Source of the DNA: Salinisphaera shabanensis E1L3A
GTDB taxonomy: Bacteria > Pseudomonadota > Gammaproteobacteria > Nevskiales > Salinisphaeraceae
Assembly: GCF_000215955.2 (NCBI RefSeq)
Contig: NZ_AFNV02000027.1
Span: 1-53,763 of the forward strand
Direction: 5' to 3'
DNA: 53,763 nt
The position numbers and the translations under genes are program-made. The notes beneath the pieces were generated by a model. The model was given only the letters and a program-made list of their open reading frames with translations. It was not told where the DNA came from and did not search any database. Positions 36,661-45,300 of this stretch are shown in pieces (within the stretch, counting starts at the first letter, position 1; every line of letters starts with the position of its first letter).

Positions 36661-37272
36661 CTAAGCCGAGCCGGCATGTTCGCTCGGATCGGTATCCCAG
36701 AAGATGCGTCCGAGTGCGTCCAGCGCCTCTTCGAAGACGTCGTTGACGATCTGATAGCCGTATTCATCGGCATGGGCGAGCTCGTCATCCGCTTCGGCCA
36801 GCCGGCGTTGAATCTGGGCGTCGTCGTCGGAAGCGCGCGAACGCAGGCGCCGCTCGAGTTCCTCACGCGACGGTGGACGGATGAAGATGCTGACCACGCT
36901 ATCGGCACGCTCGCGCACCTGACGCGCGCCCTGCCAATCGATATCCAGCACGACATCGTGGCCATGGGCGAGCCAGCGTTCGGTTTCGGCAGCCGAGGTG
37001 CCGTAATAACGATCGAACACGCGCGCATGCTCGAGAAACGCGCCGGTGGCGATCATGGCCTCGAAGTCGGCCACGGAAATGAAATGATAATCCTCGCCGT
37101 CAATCTCGCCCGGGCGGGCATCGCGCGTCGTGTAGGACACCGAAAAACGGGCCTTACGGCCGCGTGCAGCCAGACGTTCGATAACCGCGTGAGTCAGACT
37201 CGTCTTGCCGGCACCCGAAGGCGCAGAGATCACATACAGCTGACCGCGGCGTTGGCTTTGGCAATCGTTCAC
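36661..37272 (-). CDS. gmk: Guanylate kinase
   Basis: A 203-residue enzyme that phosphorylates GMP to GDP with ATP. P-loop [12 protein letters not shown] at about 13-24; the GMP-binding [21 protein letters not shown] and [12 protein letters not shown] motifs follow. The start is read as GTG at 37272: it gives the normal length, and a TAAGG ribosome site made partly from the yicC stop region lies just upstream. No in-frame ATG lies close enough, and longer readings run into yicC. It is 11 nt after yicC and 71 nt before rpoZ. Confidence 0.94.
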   Translation of the reverse strand: MNDCQSQRRGQLYVISAPSGAGKTSLTHAVIERLAARGRKARFSVSYTTRDARPGEIDGEDYHFISVADFEAMIATGAFLEHARVFDRYYGTSAAETERWLAHGHDVVLDIDWQGARQVRERADSVVSIFIRPPSREELERRLRSRASDDDAQIQRRLAEADDELAHADEYGYQIVNDVFEEALDALGRIFWDTDPSEHAGSA

Positions 37273-37283
37273 GCAGGCGGACC

Positions 37284-38147
37284 TTATTCGATGTTCTGAA
37301 CCTGTTCGCGCATCTGTTCGATGAGCACTTTCATCTCGACCGCGTGGGCGGTGAGCTCGCTGTCCTGCGATTTGGAGCCGAGGGTGTTCGCCTCGCGGTT
37401 GAATTCCTGCATGAGAAAATCCAGACGGCGGCCGATTGGCTCTTTCTTCTTGAGCGCTTTTTCGAGCGCCTCGACATGGCTGTGCAAGCGATCGATCTCT
37501 TCGGCCACATCCATTTTCTGGGCGGTGAAGATCAGCTCTTGTTCGAGACGCACAGGGTCGGCCTCGGTTTCCAGTTCGGCCAGGCGAGCGCTTAATTTCT
37601 CGTGCCATGCCTCGCGCGCCTGCGGCACACGCGCGGCTGCGGCATCGGCATGTTCACGAATCTGGTGTGCCCGGTCGACGAGCATGGCCGCAAGCCGGCT
37701 GCCCTCGTCCTCGCGCATCGACTGCAACTGGTCGAGCGCATCTTTCAATGCCGCCAGCGCATCGCGTTGAATAGCGTCGGTATCCGGCTCACGCTCACGC
37801 TGCACGCCCGGATAGGTCAACAGCCGCAATGCATCGGGCGCACGGCAGTCGATCACTGTCGAGCGCACCTGTGACAACGCCTCGCCGAGCGCGGCCAGAC
37901 GCTGCTCGTCGATTTCGATCGACTGCGTATCGTCGGTGGTGGCCAGTTTGGCACCGATATCGATCTTGCCGCGCGAGACCACGCGCGAGACCGCTTCGCG
38001 AATCGCCGGTTCCAGCGCGCGCAGCGCGTCCGGCAGGCGCAAATGGATATCGAGATAGCGGTGGTTGACGCTGCGTAGTTCCCATACAACCTCGCCCCAG
38101 TCACCCTGGGCCTGGCTGCGTGCAAAACCGGTCATGCTCCGGGTCAT
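37284..38147 (-). CDS. yicC: YicC family endoribonuclease
   Basis: A 287-residue protein matching the YicC/YloC family throughout: an N-terminal SMTGFARSQ, the central VNHRYLDIHLRLPD block and the C-terminal RRLDFLMQEFNREANTLGSK and KVLIEQMREQVQNIE segments. E. coli YicC acts as an endoribonuclease that affects small RNA turnover; that role is carried over by homology. It is divergent from rph with a 146-nt spacer, exactly as in E. coli, and heads the gmk-rpoZ transcript. Confidence 0.94.
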   Translation of the reverse strand: MTRSMTGFARSQAQGDWGEVVWELRSVNHRYLDIHLRLPDALRALEPAIREAVSRVVSRGKIDIGAKLATTDDTQSIEIDEQRLAALGEALSQVRSTVIDCRAPDALRLLTYPGVQREREPDTDAIQRDALAALKDALDQLQSMREDEGSRLAAMLVDRAHQIREHADAAAARVPQAREAWHEKLSARLAELETEADPVRLEQELIFTAQKMDVAEEIDRLHSHVEALEKALKKKEPIGRRLDFLMQEFNREANTLGSKSQDSELTAHAVEMKVLIEQMREQVQNIE

Positions 38148-38246
38148 GGGCTGTCCGTCGTCGTCATCGATACAAGCAAGCCGTGCAGTATCGCATAGCC
38201 ATGGCCGCTTACGCTGCAGCGCGCCATCAGAAGGTATGCGCCACGC

Positions 38247-38274
38247 TGTTACACTGCGCGGCTTAGTTTATAGA
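38247..38274 (+). promoter_or_regulatory. Candidate rph promoter
   Basis: TATAGA at 38269-38274 is a four-of-six -10, with a weak CTGTTA -35 17 nt earlier. Transcription would begin about 12 nt before the TTG start of rph, leaving room only for its AAGGGC ribosome site. The matching promoter for yicC on the other strand is not evident beyond a GATACT at 38187. Confidence 0.3.
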
Positions 38275-38293
38275 CGACCAAGGGCAACGAATC

Positions 38294-39016
38294 TTGACCA
38301 CGCGACCCAGCGGACGCGCCGCCGACCAACTGCGCGACGTACGCTTCGAACGCCATTTCACCAAACATGCCGCAGGCTCCGTGCTCGTGAGCTTCGGCGA
38401 TACCAAAGTGATTTGTACTGCAAGTGTGGAAGAGCGCGTCCCCCCGTGGCTGCGCGGCCAAAATACCGGCTGGCTGACCGCCGAATACGGCATGTTGCCG
38501 GGCGCGACCGGCAGCCGTAATGGTCGTGAAGCCGCGCGCGGCAAGCAAGGCGGCCGTACCGTCGAAATCCAGCGTCTGATCGGACGCAGCCTGCGCGCCG
38601 TAGTGGACATGAACGCACTCGGCAGCCGCACGGTCACCATCGATTGCGATGTGATTCAGGCCGATGGCGGTACGCGTACCGCATCGATTACCGGCGGCTA
38701 TATCGCGCTGGTCGATGCGATGGATTCGCTCGTGAAGGCCGGCAAGCTCAAGACCAGCCCGATTCATGGCCAGATCGCGGCCGTCTCGGTCGGCATCTAC
38801 AACGGTATGCCGGTGCTCGATCTCGACTATGCCGAAGATTCCCAGGCCGAGACCGACATGAACGTCGTCATGAACGAAGCCGGCGGTTTCATCGAGATCC
38901 AGGGCACGGCCGAAGGACACGCCTTTGCGCGCAGTGAACTGGATGCTTTGCTCGGCCACGCCGAGAAAGGCATCGGCGAATTGGTCGAAGCCCAGCGCAG
39001 CGCACGCGAGGGCTAG
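38294..39016 (+). CDS. rph: RNase PH
   Basis: A 240-residue phosphorolytic 3'-5' exoribonuclease that trims tRNA 3' ends. It matches the family from [11 protein letters not shown] through [29 protein letters not shown], the basic [18 protein letters not shown] region, and [18 protein letters not shown]. The start codon is TTG at 38294: it places the sequence exactly at the family N-terminus, and AAGGGC lies eight bases upstream. The reading frame is intact to the C-terminus, unlike the frameshifted rph of E. coli K-12. It is 6 nt from rdgB, with which it is probably co-transcribed. Confidence 0.96.
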   Translation: MTTRPSGRAADQLRDVRFERHFTKHAAGSVLVSFGDTKVICTASVEERVPPWLRGQNTGWLTAEYGMLPGATGSRNGREAARGKQGGRTVEIQRLIGRSLRAVVDMNALGSRTVTIDCDVIQADGGTRTASITGGYIALVDAMDSLVKAGKLKTSPIHGQIAAVSVGIYNGMPVLDLDYAEDSQAETDMNVVMNEAGGFIEIQGTAEGHAFARSELDALLGHAEKGIGELVEAQRSAREG

Positions 39017-39022
39017 TCGAGT

Positions 39023-39640
39023 ATGGCTTCGCCGCGTCAACGCTGGGTGCTGGCTTCGGGTAACGCCGGCAAGCTCGAAGAAATGCGCAGCCTGCTCGCC
39101 GCGCTCGATATCGAGCTGGTCGCACAGACCGAATTCGACGTACCCGATGCCGAAGAAACCGGTATCGCGTTCGTCGATAATGCGCTGATCAAGGCTCGGC
39201 ATGCCGCCGCGCTGACCGGCCTGCCCGCGATCGCCGACGATTCCGGCCTGGCCGTGGACGCATTGAACGGCGCGCCAGGCGTGTATTCGGCCCGCTATGC
39301 CGGCACCCATGGCGACGATGCAGCCAATAACGCGAAACTCGTGGCCGCGCTTGAAGGGCTCGCCCCCGAACAGCGCGGCGCGGCGTTTCATTGCTGCCTG
39401 GTGGCCACCCGGGGTGCAAGCGACCCGGTACCGGTGATCGCCCATGGCGTATGGCGCGGGCGCGTGCTCGAGGCCCCGCGCGGCGACTGCGGGTTCGGCT
39501 ACGACCCGCTGTTCTGGGTCGACGAAGAAAACGCGAGCGCGGCCGAAATGGGGGCCGCCCGCAAGAATGCGATCAGCCACCGCGCGCGCGCCATGCGCCA
39601 GCTGGTCGAGCAACTGCGCGGTGATGACCACAACGGCTGA
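39023..39640 (+). CDS. rdgB: dITP/XTP pyrophosphatase (RdgB/HAM1)
   Basis: A 205-residue house-cleaning enzyme that hydrolyses deaminated purine triphosphates to monophosphates. The N-terminal LASGNAGKLEEM motif, DDSGLAVDALNGAPGVYSAR with its catalytic aspartates, GFGYDPLFW and SHRARAM near the C-terminus are all family hallmarks. Length is normal. Its last 17 nt overlap the start of hemW. The rph-rdgB-hemW order is widespread in gammaproteobacteria. Confidence 0.96.
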   Translation: MASPRQRWVLASGNAGKLEEMRSLLAALDIELVAQTEFDVPDAEETGIAFVDNALIKARHAAALTGLPAIADDSGLAVDALNGAPGVYSARYAGTHGDDAANNAKLVAALEGLAPEQRGAAFHCCLVATRGASDPVPVIAHGVWRGRVLEAPRGDCGFGYDPLFWVDEENASAAEMGAARKNAISHRARAMRQLVEQLRGDDHNG

Positions 39641-40805
39641 AACGCCTGCCCCGACGATTGCACAGCGCAGCGCGATACCGCTGTCGGTCTATGTGCATCT
39701 GCCGTGGTGCGTACGCAAATGCCCCTACTGCGACTTCAACTCGCATCGCGCGCCGGCGCAATTACCGGAAGCCGACTATATCGACGCCCTGCTCGCCGAT
39801 TGGGCACTGGCCTCAGCCCACGAGACCCGCCCGATCGAAACCGTATTCTTCGGTGGTGGCACGCCGAGTCTATTTTCGGCTGAAGCTATCGGTCGTGTGC
39901 TCGAAGCGCTCGACGCCCGGCTCGGCCTCGCAACGCACTGCGAAATCACCCTCGAAGCCAACCCCGGCACAACCGAACACGCGCGCTTTGCCGATCTTCG
40001 TGCGGCTGGCATAAACCGGTTGTCACTCGGCATTCAAAGCCTGGATGACGACTGCCTGACCGCCCTCGGACGCATTCACGGCGCGAACGAGGCGCTCGCG
40101 GCCATCGACGATGCGCGCGCCGGCGGTTTCACCGCCATCAATTGCGATCTCATGTTCGGGCTACCCGGCCAGACACTGGCAAAAGCGATGACGGACGTCG
40201 AGACCGTCATCGAACGTGATCCCGGCCATATTTCCTATTACCAGCTGACCCTCGAACCGAATACGCCGTTCTACCGCCAGCCGCCGGCGTTGCCCGACGA
40301 GGATCGTGTCATCGAGATATTCGAACAGGCCAGCGTGCGGCTGAATGCGGCGGGTTATACCCAATATGAAGTATCCGCCTGGGCGAAACCGCAGCGCACC
40401 TGCCGCCACAACGAGAACTACTGGCGTTTCGGCGATTATCTGGGCATCGGCGCCGGTGCACACGGAAAACGTACGCGCGCCGACGGGCAGATCGAACGCA
40501 GCGCACGCCAGCGGTGGCCCACGGGTTACATGACGGTCGCTGGCAAGGCTGCCTCGGTCGCCGAAACGCGCGTACTCGATCAGGCCGATGCCCGTTTCGA
40601 ATGTCTGCTCAATGGCCTGCGCCGGCGTGCAGGTGTAACACGGCGCGACTATGAACAGCGCACCGGGCTCGACTGGCAAACGCTGGGTGCGGCGCTCGCG
40701 CGACCGATCGAACAGGGACTTGTATCCTTTGATGTGCAGGCGCTGCGCGCAACCGATCGCGGCTGGCGTTTTCTGGATACGATTCTCGCGGAACTGCTGC
40801 CATAA
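39624..40805 (+). CDS. hemW: HemW, radical SAM heme chaperone
   Basis: A 393-residue protein related to coproporphyrinogen dehydrogenase HemN but with the HemW cluster motif C-x3-C-x2-C (CVRKCPYC) within VHLPWCVRKCPYCDFNSH. GGGTPSLFS, ITLEANPGT, NRLSLGIQS, FGLPGQT and HNENYW follow in order. HemW binds heme and delivers it to respiratory enzymes, which fits a cell investing in heme A oxidase, but there is no direct link here. ATG at 39624 is chosen; GTG at 39621 is one codon earlier. It overlaps rdgB and precedes the CPXCG gene by 6 nt. Confidence 0.93.
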   Translation: MTTTAETPAPTIAQRSAIPLSVYVHLPWCVRKCPYCDFNSHRAPAQLPEADYIDALLADWALASAHETRPIETVFFGGGTPSLFSAEAIGRVLEALDARLGLATHCEITLEANPGTTEHARFADLRAAGINRLSLGIQSLDDDCLTALGRIHGANEALAAIDDARAGGFTAINCDLMFGLPGQTLAKAMTDVETVIERDPGHISYYQLTLEPNTPFYRQPPALPDEDRVIEIFEQASVRLNAAGYTQYEVSAWAKPQRTCRHNENYWRFGDYLGIGAGAHGKRTRADGQIERSARQRWPTGYMTVAGKAASVAETRVLDQADARFECLLNGLRRRAGVTRRDYEQRTGLDWQTLGAALARPIEQGLVSFDVQALRATDRGWRFLDTILAELLP

Positions 40806-40811
40806 AGCCTA

Positions 40812-41000
40812 ATGCTCGAAGAACATACCGTGACCTGCCCCTACTGCGGCGAACCGATCGTTCTGGTCGTAGATTGCTCGGCAGGTGATCAACGCTATAC
40901 CGAAGATTGTTTCGTTTGCTGCCAGCCGATCGATGTGACCGTCGAGATTGCCGCCGACGGCACGCTCACCTATATCAGTGCCGTTGCGGAGAACGGCTAG
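40812..41000 (+). CDS. CPXCG-motif cysteine-rich small protein
   Basis: A 62-residue cytosolic protein with CPYCGEPI near the N-terminus and CFVCC in the middle, forming a probable zinc knuckle. It matches the family named for its CPXCG motif, of unknown function, which is common in gammaproteobacteria. [13 protein letters not shown] starts only 6 nt after the hemW stop, so it is the fourth gene of the rph-rdgB-hemW operon. No terminator for this plus-strand operon is visible after it. Confidence 0.85.
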   Translation: MLEEHTVTCPYCGEPIVLVVDCSAGDQRYTEDCFVCCQPIDVTVEIAADGTLTYISAVAENG

Positions 41001-41058
41001 CGAGCCCACTCGTGCTCGCCTTCCTGCCCGGCGACTTTCGGCAAAGCGAGACCCTCAC

Positions 41059-41086
41059 AAAAAAAGCTGATCGCGTACGCATCAGC
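41059..41086 (-). terminator. Minus-strand intrinsic terminator without a known gene
   Basis: Read leftwards: GCTGAT and ATCAGC enclose a GC-rich centre (GCGTACGCG) and are followed by seven T's. The A-run lies on the plus-strand 5' side, so it cannot serve as a U-tract for the upstream CPXCG operon. Confidence 0.6.
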
Positions 41087-41168
41087 GCAAGGGCTCGAAC
41101 ACCGACTTCAACAACTTTACGCGGGCCTCGAAAGCCCTGATTCGACGTTCGTCGCATCCGTTTTTCAT

Positions 41169-41192
41169 AAAAAACCGCTTACGGCACAGCGG
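41169..41192 (-). terminator. Second minus-strand terminator-like hairpin
   Basis: Read leftwards: a 5-bp stem CCGCT/AGCGG with an 8-nt loop is followed by TTTTTTA. The stem is shorter than in the first unit, but the T-tract is good. It lies about 80 nt from the first. Confidence 0.45.
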
Positions 41193-41331
41193 CTTGCAAC
41201 CGAAAAGACGACCTATCGCTAGTCGCACGGCGAGCGCGTCGGTATACTCGGGAATTCGTCGATCATTGCCCAGGCGCTGCGAACCGCGCGCCAGTGGGTT
41301 CCTTACGCTTGAACGCAAAGCCGCAAACTGC

Positions 41332-42603
41332 ATGGCCGATTACTCGCGCAAACAGGAAGCTCTGGATTACCACGCAAAACCCAAGCCGGGAAAACTTGCG
41401 ATATCGGTCACCAAGCCCTTTACCACCTACGAAGAACTGTCGCTGGCGTATACGCCCGGCGTGGCCGAACCGGTCAAGGCGATTCGTGATGACCCGGAAG
41501 CGGCCTTTCGCTATACCTCGAAAGGCAATCTGGTCGCGGTGATTTCAAACGGCACTGCGGTTCTCGGGCTCGGCGATACGGGCGCGCTGGCCAGCAAACC
41601 GGTGATGGAAGGCAAGGCGGTCCTGTTCAAGAAGTTTGCCGACGTCAATGTCTTCGATATCGAAGTCGACGCCGACAACCCGAAGGATTTCATCGACACG
41701 GTCGTGCGCATCGCGCCGACCTTCGGCGGCATCAACCTCGAGGATATCGCCGCCCCCCACTGTTTCGAGATCGAGAAGACGCTGATCGAGCGCCTCGATA
41801 TCCCGGTTTTCCATGACGACCAGCACGGCACCGCAATCATCGTCGCAGCCGGTCTGATCAATGCCCTGGAGCTGCAGGGCAAGAAACTCGCCGACGCCAA
41901 GATCGTATGCATGGGCGCCGGTGCGGCCGGCGTGGCGTCGATGAATCTGCTGCTGGAAATGGGCGCGCAGCTGGAAAACGTGTTCATGTGCGATCGCAAG
42001 GGCGTGATCCATTCCGAACGCGACGACCTGTCCGAGCAGAAAGCCCAGTTCGCGACCAAGACCGACCTGCGCAGCGTAGACGACGCCATGAAACAGGCCG
42101 ATGTGTTCATCGGTCTGTCGGGACCGGACACGGTATCCAAGGAACAGATCGGCATGATGCCGGCCAGGCCGGTCGTATTCGCATTGTCCAATCCAACGCC
42201 CGAGATCACGCCGGAAGACGCCCAGAGCGTTCGCGATGATCTGATCATGGCCACCGGGCGTAGCGATTATCCGAACCAGGTTAATAACGTTCTTGGCTTC
42301 CCGTACATCTTCCGCGGTGCGCTGGACGTGCGTGCACGCCGCATCAACATGACGATGTGCGTTGCTGCGGCCCGCGCCATGGGCGAGCTTGCCCGCCAGC
42401 CCGTACCCAACAGCGTACTGGAAGCCCACAGTCAGGACGCCATGTCGTTCGGCCCGGATTACATCATTCCGAGCCCGTTCGACCCACGCCTGATCGATTT
42501 CATTCCACCTGCCGTCGCGCAGGCTGCCATCGCCACCGGCGTTGCGCGCACCGAATATCCTTCGCATTATCCGCAGCCGGTCGTCGAGCCCAAGCAGGGC
42601 TGA
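41332..42603 (+). CDS. maeB: NAD(P)-dependent malic enzyme, short form
   Basis: A 423-residue decarboxylating malate dehydrogenase making pyruvate. KLAISVTKPFTTYEELSLAY, GNLVAVISNGTAVLGLGD, GKAVLFKKFADVNVFDIEVD and the dinucleotide fold VCMGAGAAGVASMNLLL match the MaeB catalytic part, but the C-terminal phosphotransacetylase-like domain of long MaeB is absent, so it may lack acetyl-CoA control. The ATG at 41332 fits the family N-terminus; upstream reading extends to 41194 without similarity. It is 38 nt upstream of gltA with no terminator between, suggesting one transcript for malate and citrate metabolism. The cofactor is not certain. Confidence 0.9.
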   Translation: MADYSRKQEALDYHAKPKPGKLAISVTKPFTTYEELSLAYTPGVAEPVKAIRDDPEAAFRYTSKGNLVAVISNGTAVLGLGDTGALASKPVMEGKAVLFKKFADVNVFDIEVDADNPKDFIDTVVRIAPTFGGINLEDIAAPHCFEIEKTLIERLDIPVFHDDQHGTAIIVAAGLINALELQGKKLADAKIVCMGAGAAGVASMNLLLEMGAQLENVFMCDRKGVIHSERDDLSEQKAQFATKTDLRSVDDAMKQADVFIGLSGPDTVSKEQIGMMPARPVVFALSNPTPEITPEDAQSVRDDLIMATGRSDYPNQVNNVLGFPYIFRGALDVRARRINMTMCVAAARAMGELARQPVPNSVLEAHSQDAMSFGPDYIIPSPFDPRLIDFIPPAVAQAAIATGVARTEYPSHYPQPVVEPKQG

Positions 42604-42641
42604 ATACGGCCGTGAAGCGGAAAAAACCCGGGAGATCGTAG

Positions 42642-43934
42642 ATGAGTCAACCCTTCAAGATCAGCAATCCGCAAGACGACAGCAGCACCGAGTTGCCGCT
42701 CGTCGAAGGCACGCTCGGCACACCCGGCGTGGACGTGCGCGGCCTGAACACCAAGCAGGGCGTATTCACCTACGATCCCGCGTTTACAGCCACCTGCAGC
42801 TGCAAGTCCGATATCACCTTCATCGACGGTGAAAACGGCATCCTCATGTATCGAGGCTATTCCGTGCAGGAATTGGCCGAGAAGTCGAGCTTTCTCGAAG
42901 TCTGCTATCTGCTGCTCAACGGCGAACTGCCGGGTGCGACGCAGATGGAAGACTTCCGCCACTCGATCACGCATCACACGATGCTCAACGAATCGCTGGT
43001 GAAGTTCTACGACGGCTTCCATTACGACGCGCACCCGATGGCCATTCTCACGGGCATCGTCGGTTCGCTGTCGGCCTTCTATCACGACACCACCGATATT
43101 CGCGATCCCGAGCATCGTGCGATCTTCGCGCATCGCATGATCGCCAAGATGCCGACTATCGCCGCGGCCGCCTACAAGCATTCCATCGGCCAGCCCAAGA
43201 TCGGTCCGAAAAACCATCTGGACTATGCGGCCAACTTCCTACGCATGTGCTTTGCCGTGCCGGCCGAGGAATATGAAGTGGATCCGGTCGCCGCGAAGGC
43301 GCTGGACGTGCTGTTCATCCTGCACGCCGACCACGAACAGAACGCCTCCACCTCGACCGTGCGCATGGCTGGCTCGACCGGTGCCAACCCCTATGCCGCG
43401 ATCTCCTCGGGCATTGCAGCCCTCTGGGGACCGGCCCACGGTGGTGCCAACGAAGCCGTACTCAACATGCTCGGCCAGATCGGCGACGTGTCGCAGGTGC
43501 CGAAGTATCTGGAAAAGGCCAAGGACAAGAACGATCCGTTCCGTCTGATGGGCTTTGGCCATCGCGTTTACAAGAACTTCGATCCGCGTGCGAAGATCAT
43601 CCGCGGTTACTGCCACGAGATCCTCGAACACTACGGCATGCAGAACAACAAGCTCTTCGAGCTGGCGCTCGAGCTTGAACGCATCGCCCTGGAAGACGAT
43701 TACTTCGTCGAACGCAAGCTCTATCCGAACGTCGATTTCTACTCCGGCATCATCTACCAGGCCCTGGGGATTCCGATCAACATGTTCACCCCGATGTTCG
43801 CGATCGCGCGTACGGTCGGCTGGGCCGCGCACTGGTCGGAAATGATGGCCGACCCGGGCATGCGTATCGCGCGTCCGCGTCAGGTCTATACTGGCTATGA
43901 ACTACGCGACTACGTCGATATCGATAATCGCTGA
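42642..43934 (+). CDS. gltA: Citrate synthase
   Basis: A 430-residue type II citrate synthase that joins oxaloacetate and acetyl-CoA at the entry of the TCA cycle. The N-terminal small domain ([22 protein letters not shown]) is typical of the NADH-inhibited hexameric enzymes of Gram-negative bacteria. Catalytic histidines sit in [16 protein letters not shown] and [15 protein letters not shown], and the aspartate region is intact ([14 protein letters not shown]). GGGAG lies eight bases before the ATG. A strong terminator follows at 43975. Confidence 0.97.
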   Translation: MSQPFKISNPQDDSSTELPLVEGTLGTPGVDVRGLNTKQGVFTYDPAFTATCSCKSDITFIDGENGILMYRGYSVQELAEKSSFLEVCYLLLNGELPGATQMEDFRHSITHHTMLNESLVKFYDGFHYDAHPMAILTGIVGSLSAFYHDTTDIRDPEHRAIFAHRMIAKMPTIAAAAYKHSIGQPKIGPKNHLDYAANFLRMCFAVPAEEYEVDPVAAKALDVLFILHADHEQNASTSTVRMAGSTGANPYAAISSGIAALWGPAHGGANEAVLNMLGQIGDVSQVPKYLEKAKDKNDPFRLMGFGHRVYKNFDPRAKIIRGYCHEILEHYGMQNNKLFELALELERIALEDDYFVERKLYPNVDFYSGIIYQALGIPINMFTPMFAIARTVGWAAHWSEMMADPGMRIARPRQVYTGYELRDYVDIDNR

Positions 43935-43974
43935 GTATGTCGGTCGCGCCTGGCGACCGCATATGCGGCTAGAG

Positions 43975-44000
43975 AAAGCGGGCTCCGGCCCGCTTTTTTT
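43975..44000 (+). terminator. Intrinsic terminator after gltA
   Basis: A 9-bp stem AAAGCGGGC/GCCCGCTTT around TCCG, running into seven T's. A second stem-loop (CGGTCGC/GCGACCG, 43941-43959) lies just upstream. The strong GC stem with T-run ends the maeB-gltA message and separates it from pqiA. Confidence 0.9.
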
Positions 44001-44043
44001 GCCAGTGCATCTTAAGACGCGCTTAGACGCTATTGTGAATGGC

Positions 44044-45300
44044 ATGACCGTAGAGCACGCCACCGATCTCCCCGTTGCCGTATGCCGCGAATGCGACTGG
44101 GTGATACAGGTACCGTCGCGCGCACCCGGCGAGTCCGTTCATTGCCCACGCTGCAATCATCATATCGCCCCACCGGCGCAGAGCGACCGTCAACGCCCCC
44201 TCGCCTGGGCAATGGCAGCATTGATCATGCTCGCGCTGGTTTTTGCGTTCGATTTCCTGAGTTTCTCTACCCGCGGCGTTTCTCACACCATGAGTTTCTT
44301 CGACGCCGCGCGTACCATGGCGGGCCACGATTACCCAAGCCTGGCCGTGCTCTTGTTCTGTACCACCGTCGGCCTGCCGGGGGCGTATCTGCTCGCCGTG
44401 GTCTTTCTGTTGTGGCAGGCATCGCGCCATAAAGCCGGCGCCGCTACAAGGGCGCTTGCCCGTCAGCTGCGCCCGCTCGAGCCTTGGATGATGTCTGATG
44501 TGTTCATCGTCGGCGTGCTGGTCAGCCTGATCAAGATCGTGACCCTGGCCGATGTTTCAATCGGCCTCTCGTTCATCGCATTCTGTATCTATGCGCTGTT
44601 GGTGCTGCGCACGTTCATGCTCATCGACTGGCCAGCGCTCTGGGCCGACCTTGCTCCCATGCCCGCGCTCCACACACACCTTGAAACCGGACGTACCGGC
44701 GCCAGCCAGAACCTGGTCGTATGCCGCGGCTGCGACATGCCTTTTCCTAACGACCGGGGCAAATGCCCGCGCTGCGGTGGACGACATATAGCGCACGCGA
44801 TCGATCGGATTCAATTGACCTGGGCGCTGCTTATTACCGCAGTGATTTTGTACATCCCTGCCAACATCTATCCCATCATGTCGACGACCAGTCTGGGCTC
44901 GACCGACCCACAGACGATCGTGGGCGGCGTTCTGCATCTGGCACATACCGGCTCCTGGCCGATCGCCCTGGTCATCTTCGTGGCAAGCGTGGTCGTACCG
45001 ATCAGCAAGATCGTGGCGCTGGCATGGTTATGCCTGACCGCGACCTACCGTTGGCATCACAATTCACGCACGCAGATGCGCCTGTATCGTGTGACCGAAA
45101 AAATCGGACGCTGGTCGATGATCGATGTGTTCGTGGTCGCCGTACTGGTGGCGTTGGTGCGGGCGGGGGCATTGATGGCGATCGAACCGGGGCCCGCGGC
45201 CCTTTGTTTCGCAGCGGTGGTGATTATCACCATGATCGCGGCGCTGACCTTCGATACAAGACAGCTCTGGGATGAAACTTTCGAGATGAATACGCGATGA
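44044..45300 (+). CDS. pqiA: Paraquat-inducible protein A, membrane part of the Pqi lipid transporter
   Basis: A 418-residue inner-membrane protein made of two homologous PqiA halves, each with a cytosolic zinc ribbon (CRECDWVIQ..CPRC near 14-37; CRGCDMPFPNDRGKCPRC near 230) and about four helices. PqiA partners with the MCE protein PqiB in an intermembrane pathway for lipids. The ATG at 44044 is used because any earlier start would lie inside the gltA terminator. It overlaps pqiB by ATGA. It opens the pqiABC operon; its promoter must fit in the 43 nt after the terminator (TATTGT at 44031) or overlap it. Confidence 0.93.
   Translation: MTVEHATDLPVAVCRECDWVIQVPSRAPGESVHCPRCNHHIAPPAQSDRQRPLAWAMAALIMLALVFAFDFLSFSTRGVSHTMSFFDAARTMAGHDYPSLAVLLFCTTVGLPGAYLLAVVFLLWQASRHKAGAATRALARQLRPLEPWMMSDVFIVGVLVSLIKIVTLADVSIGLSFIAFCIYALLVLRTFMLIDWPALWADLAPMPALHTHLETGRTGASQNLVVCRGCDMPFPNDRGKCPRCGGRHIAHAIDRIQLTWALLITAVILYIPANIYPIMSTTSLGSTDPQTIVGGVLHLAHTGSWPIALVIFVASVVVPISKIVALAWLCLTATYRWHHNSRTQMRLYRVTEKIGRWSMIDVFVVAVLVALVRAGALMAIEPGPAALCFAAVVIITMIAALTFDTRQLWDETFEMNTR

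Larger units (their letters stand above)
41001..41331. other. 331-nt gap with two minus-strand terminator-like hairpins
   Basis: Both flanking genes are on the plus strand, yet the only clear hairpin/T-tract units face the other way (41059-41086 and 41169-41192). A plus-strand TATACT at 41243-41248, without a good -35, may serve the malic enzyme gene, giving a leader of about 75-80 nt. The minus strand also shows TATACC at the same place, which could start a short antisense RNA ending at the second hairpin. Confidence 0.4.

Noticed and set aside
37273-37608. A longer gmk reading starting at 37608
   Set aside because: It would overlap most of the yicC 3' part in another frame and has no guanylate kinase similarity before residue 1 of the GTG-started form.
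38249-39631. A 460-codon minus-strand open frame opposite rph and rdgB
   Set aside because: Both opposite genes are conserved end to end; the frame results from codon bias.
41090-41125. GTTCGA-like T-loop on the minus strand suggesting a tRNA
   Set aside because: No matching acceptor, D or anticodon stems and no CCA end can be folded around it.
41082-41168. A 28-codon minus-strand ORF starting MKNGCDERR just ahead of the first leftward terminator
   Set aside because: No ribosome site precedes the ATG, which sits directly after a T-tract, and the peptide matches nothing I know. It is kept only as part of the small-RNA finding.
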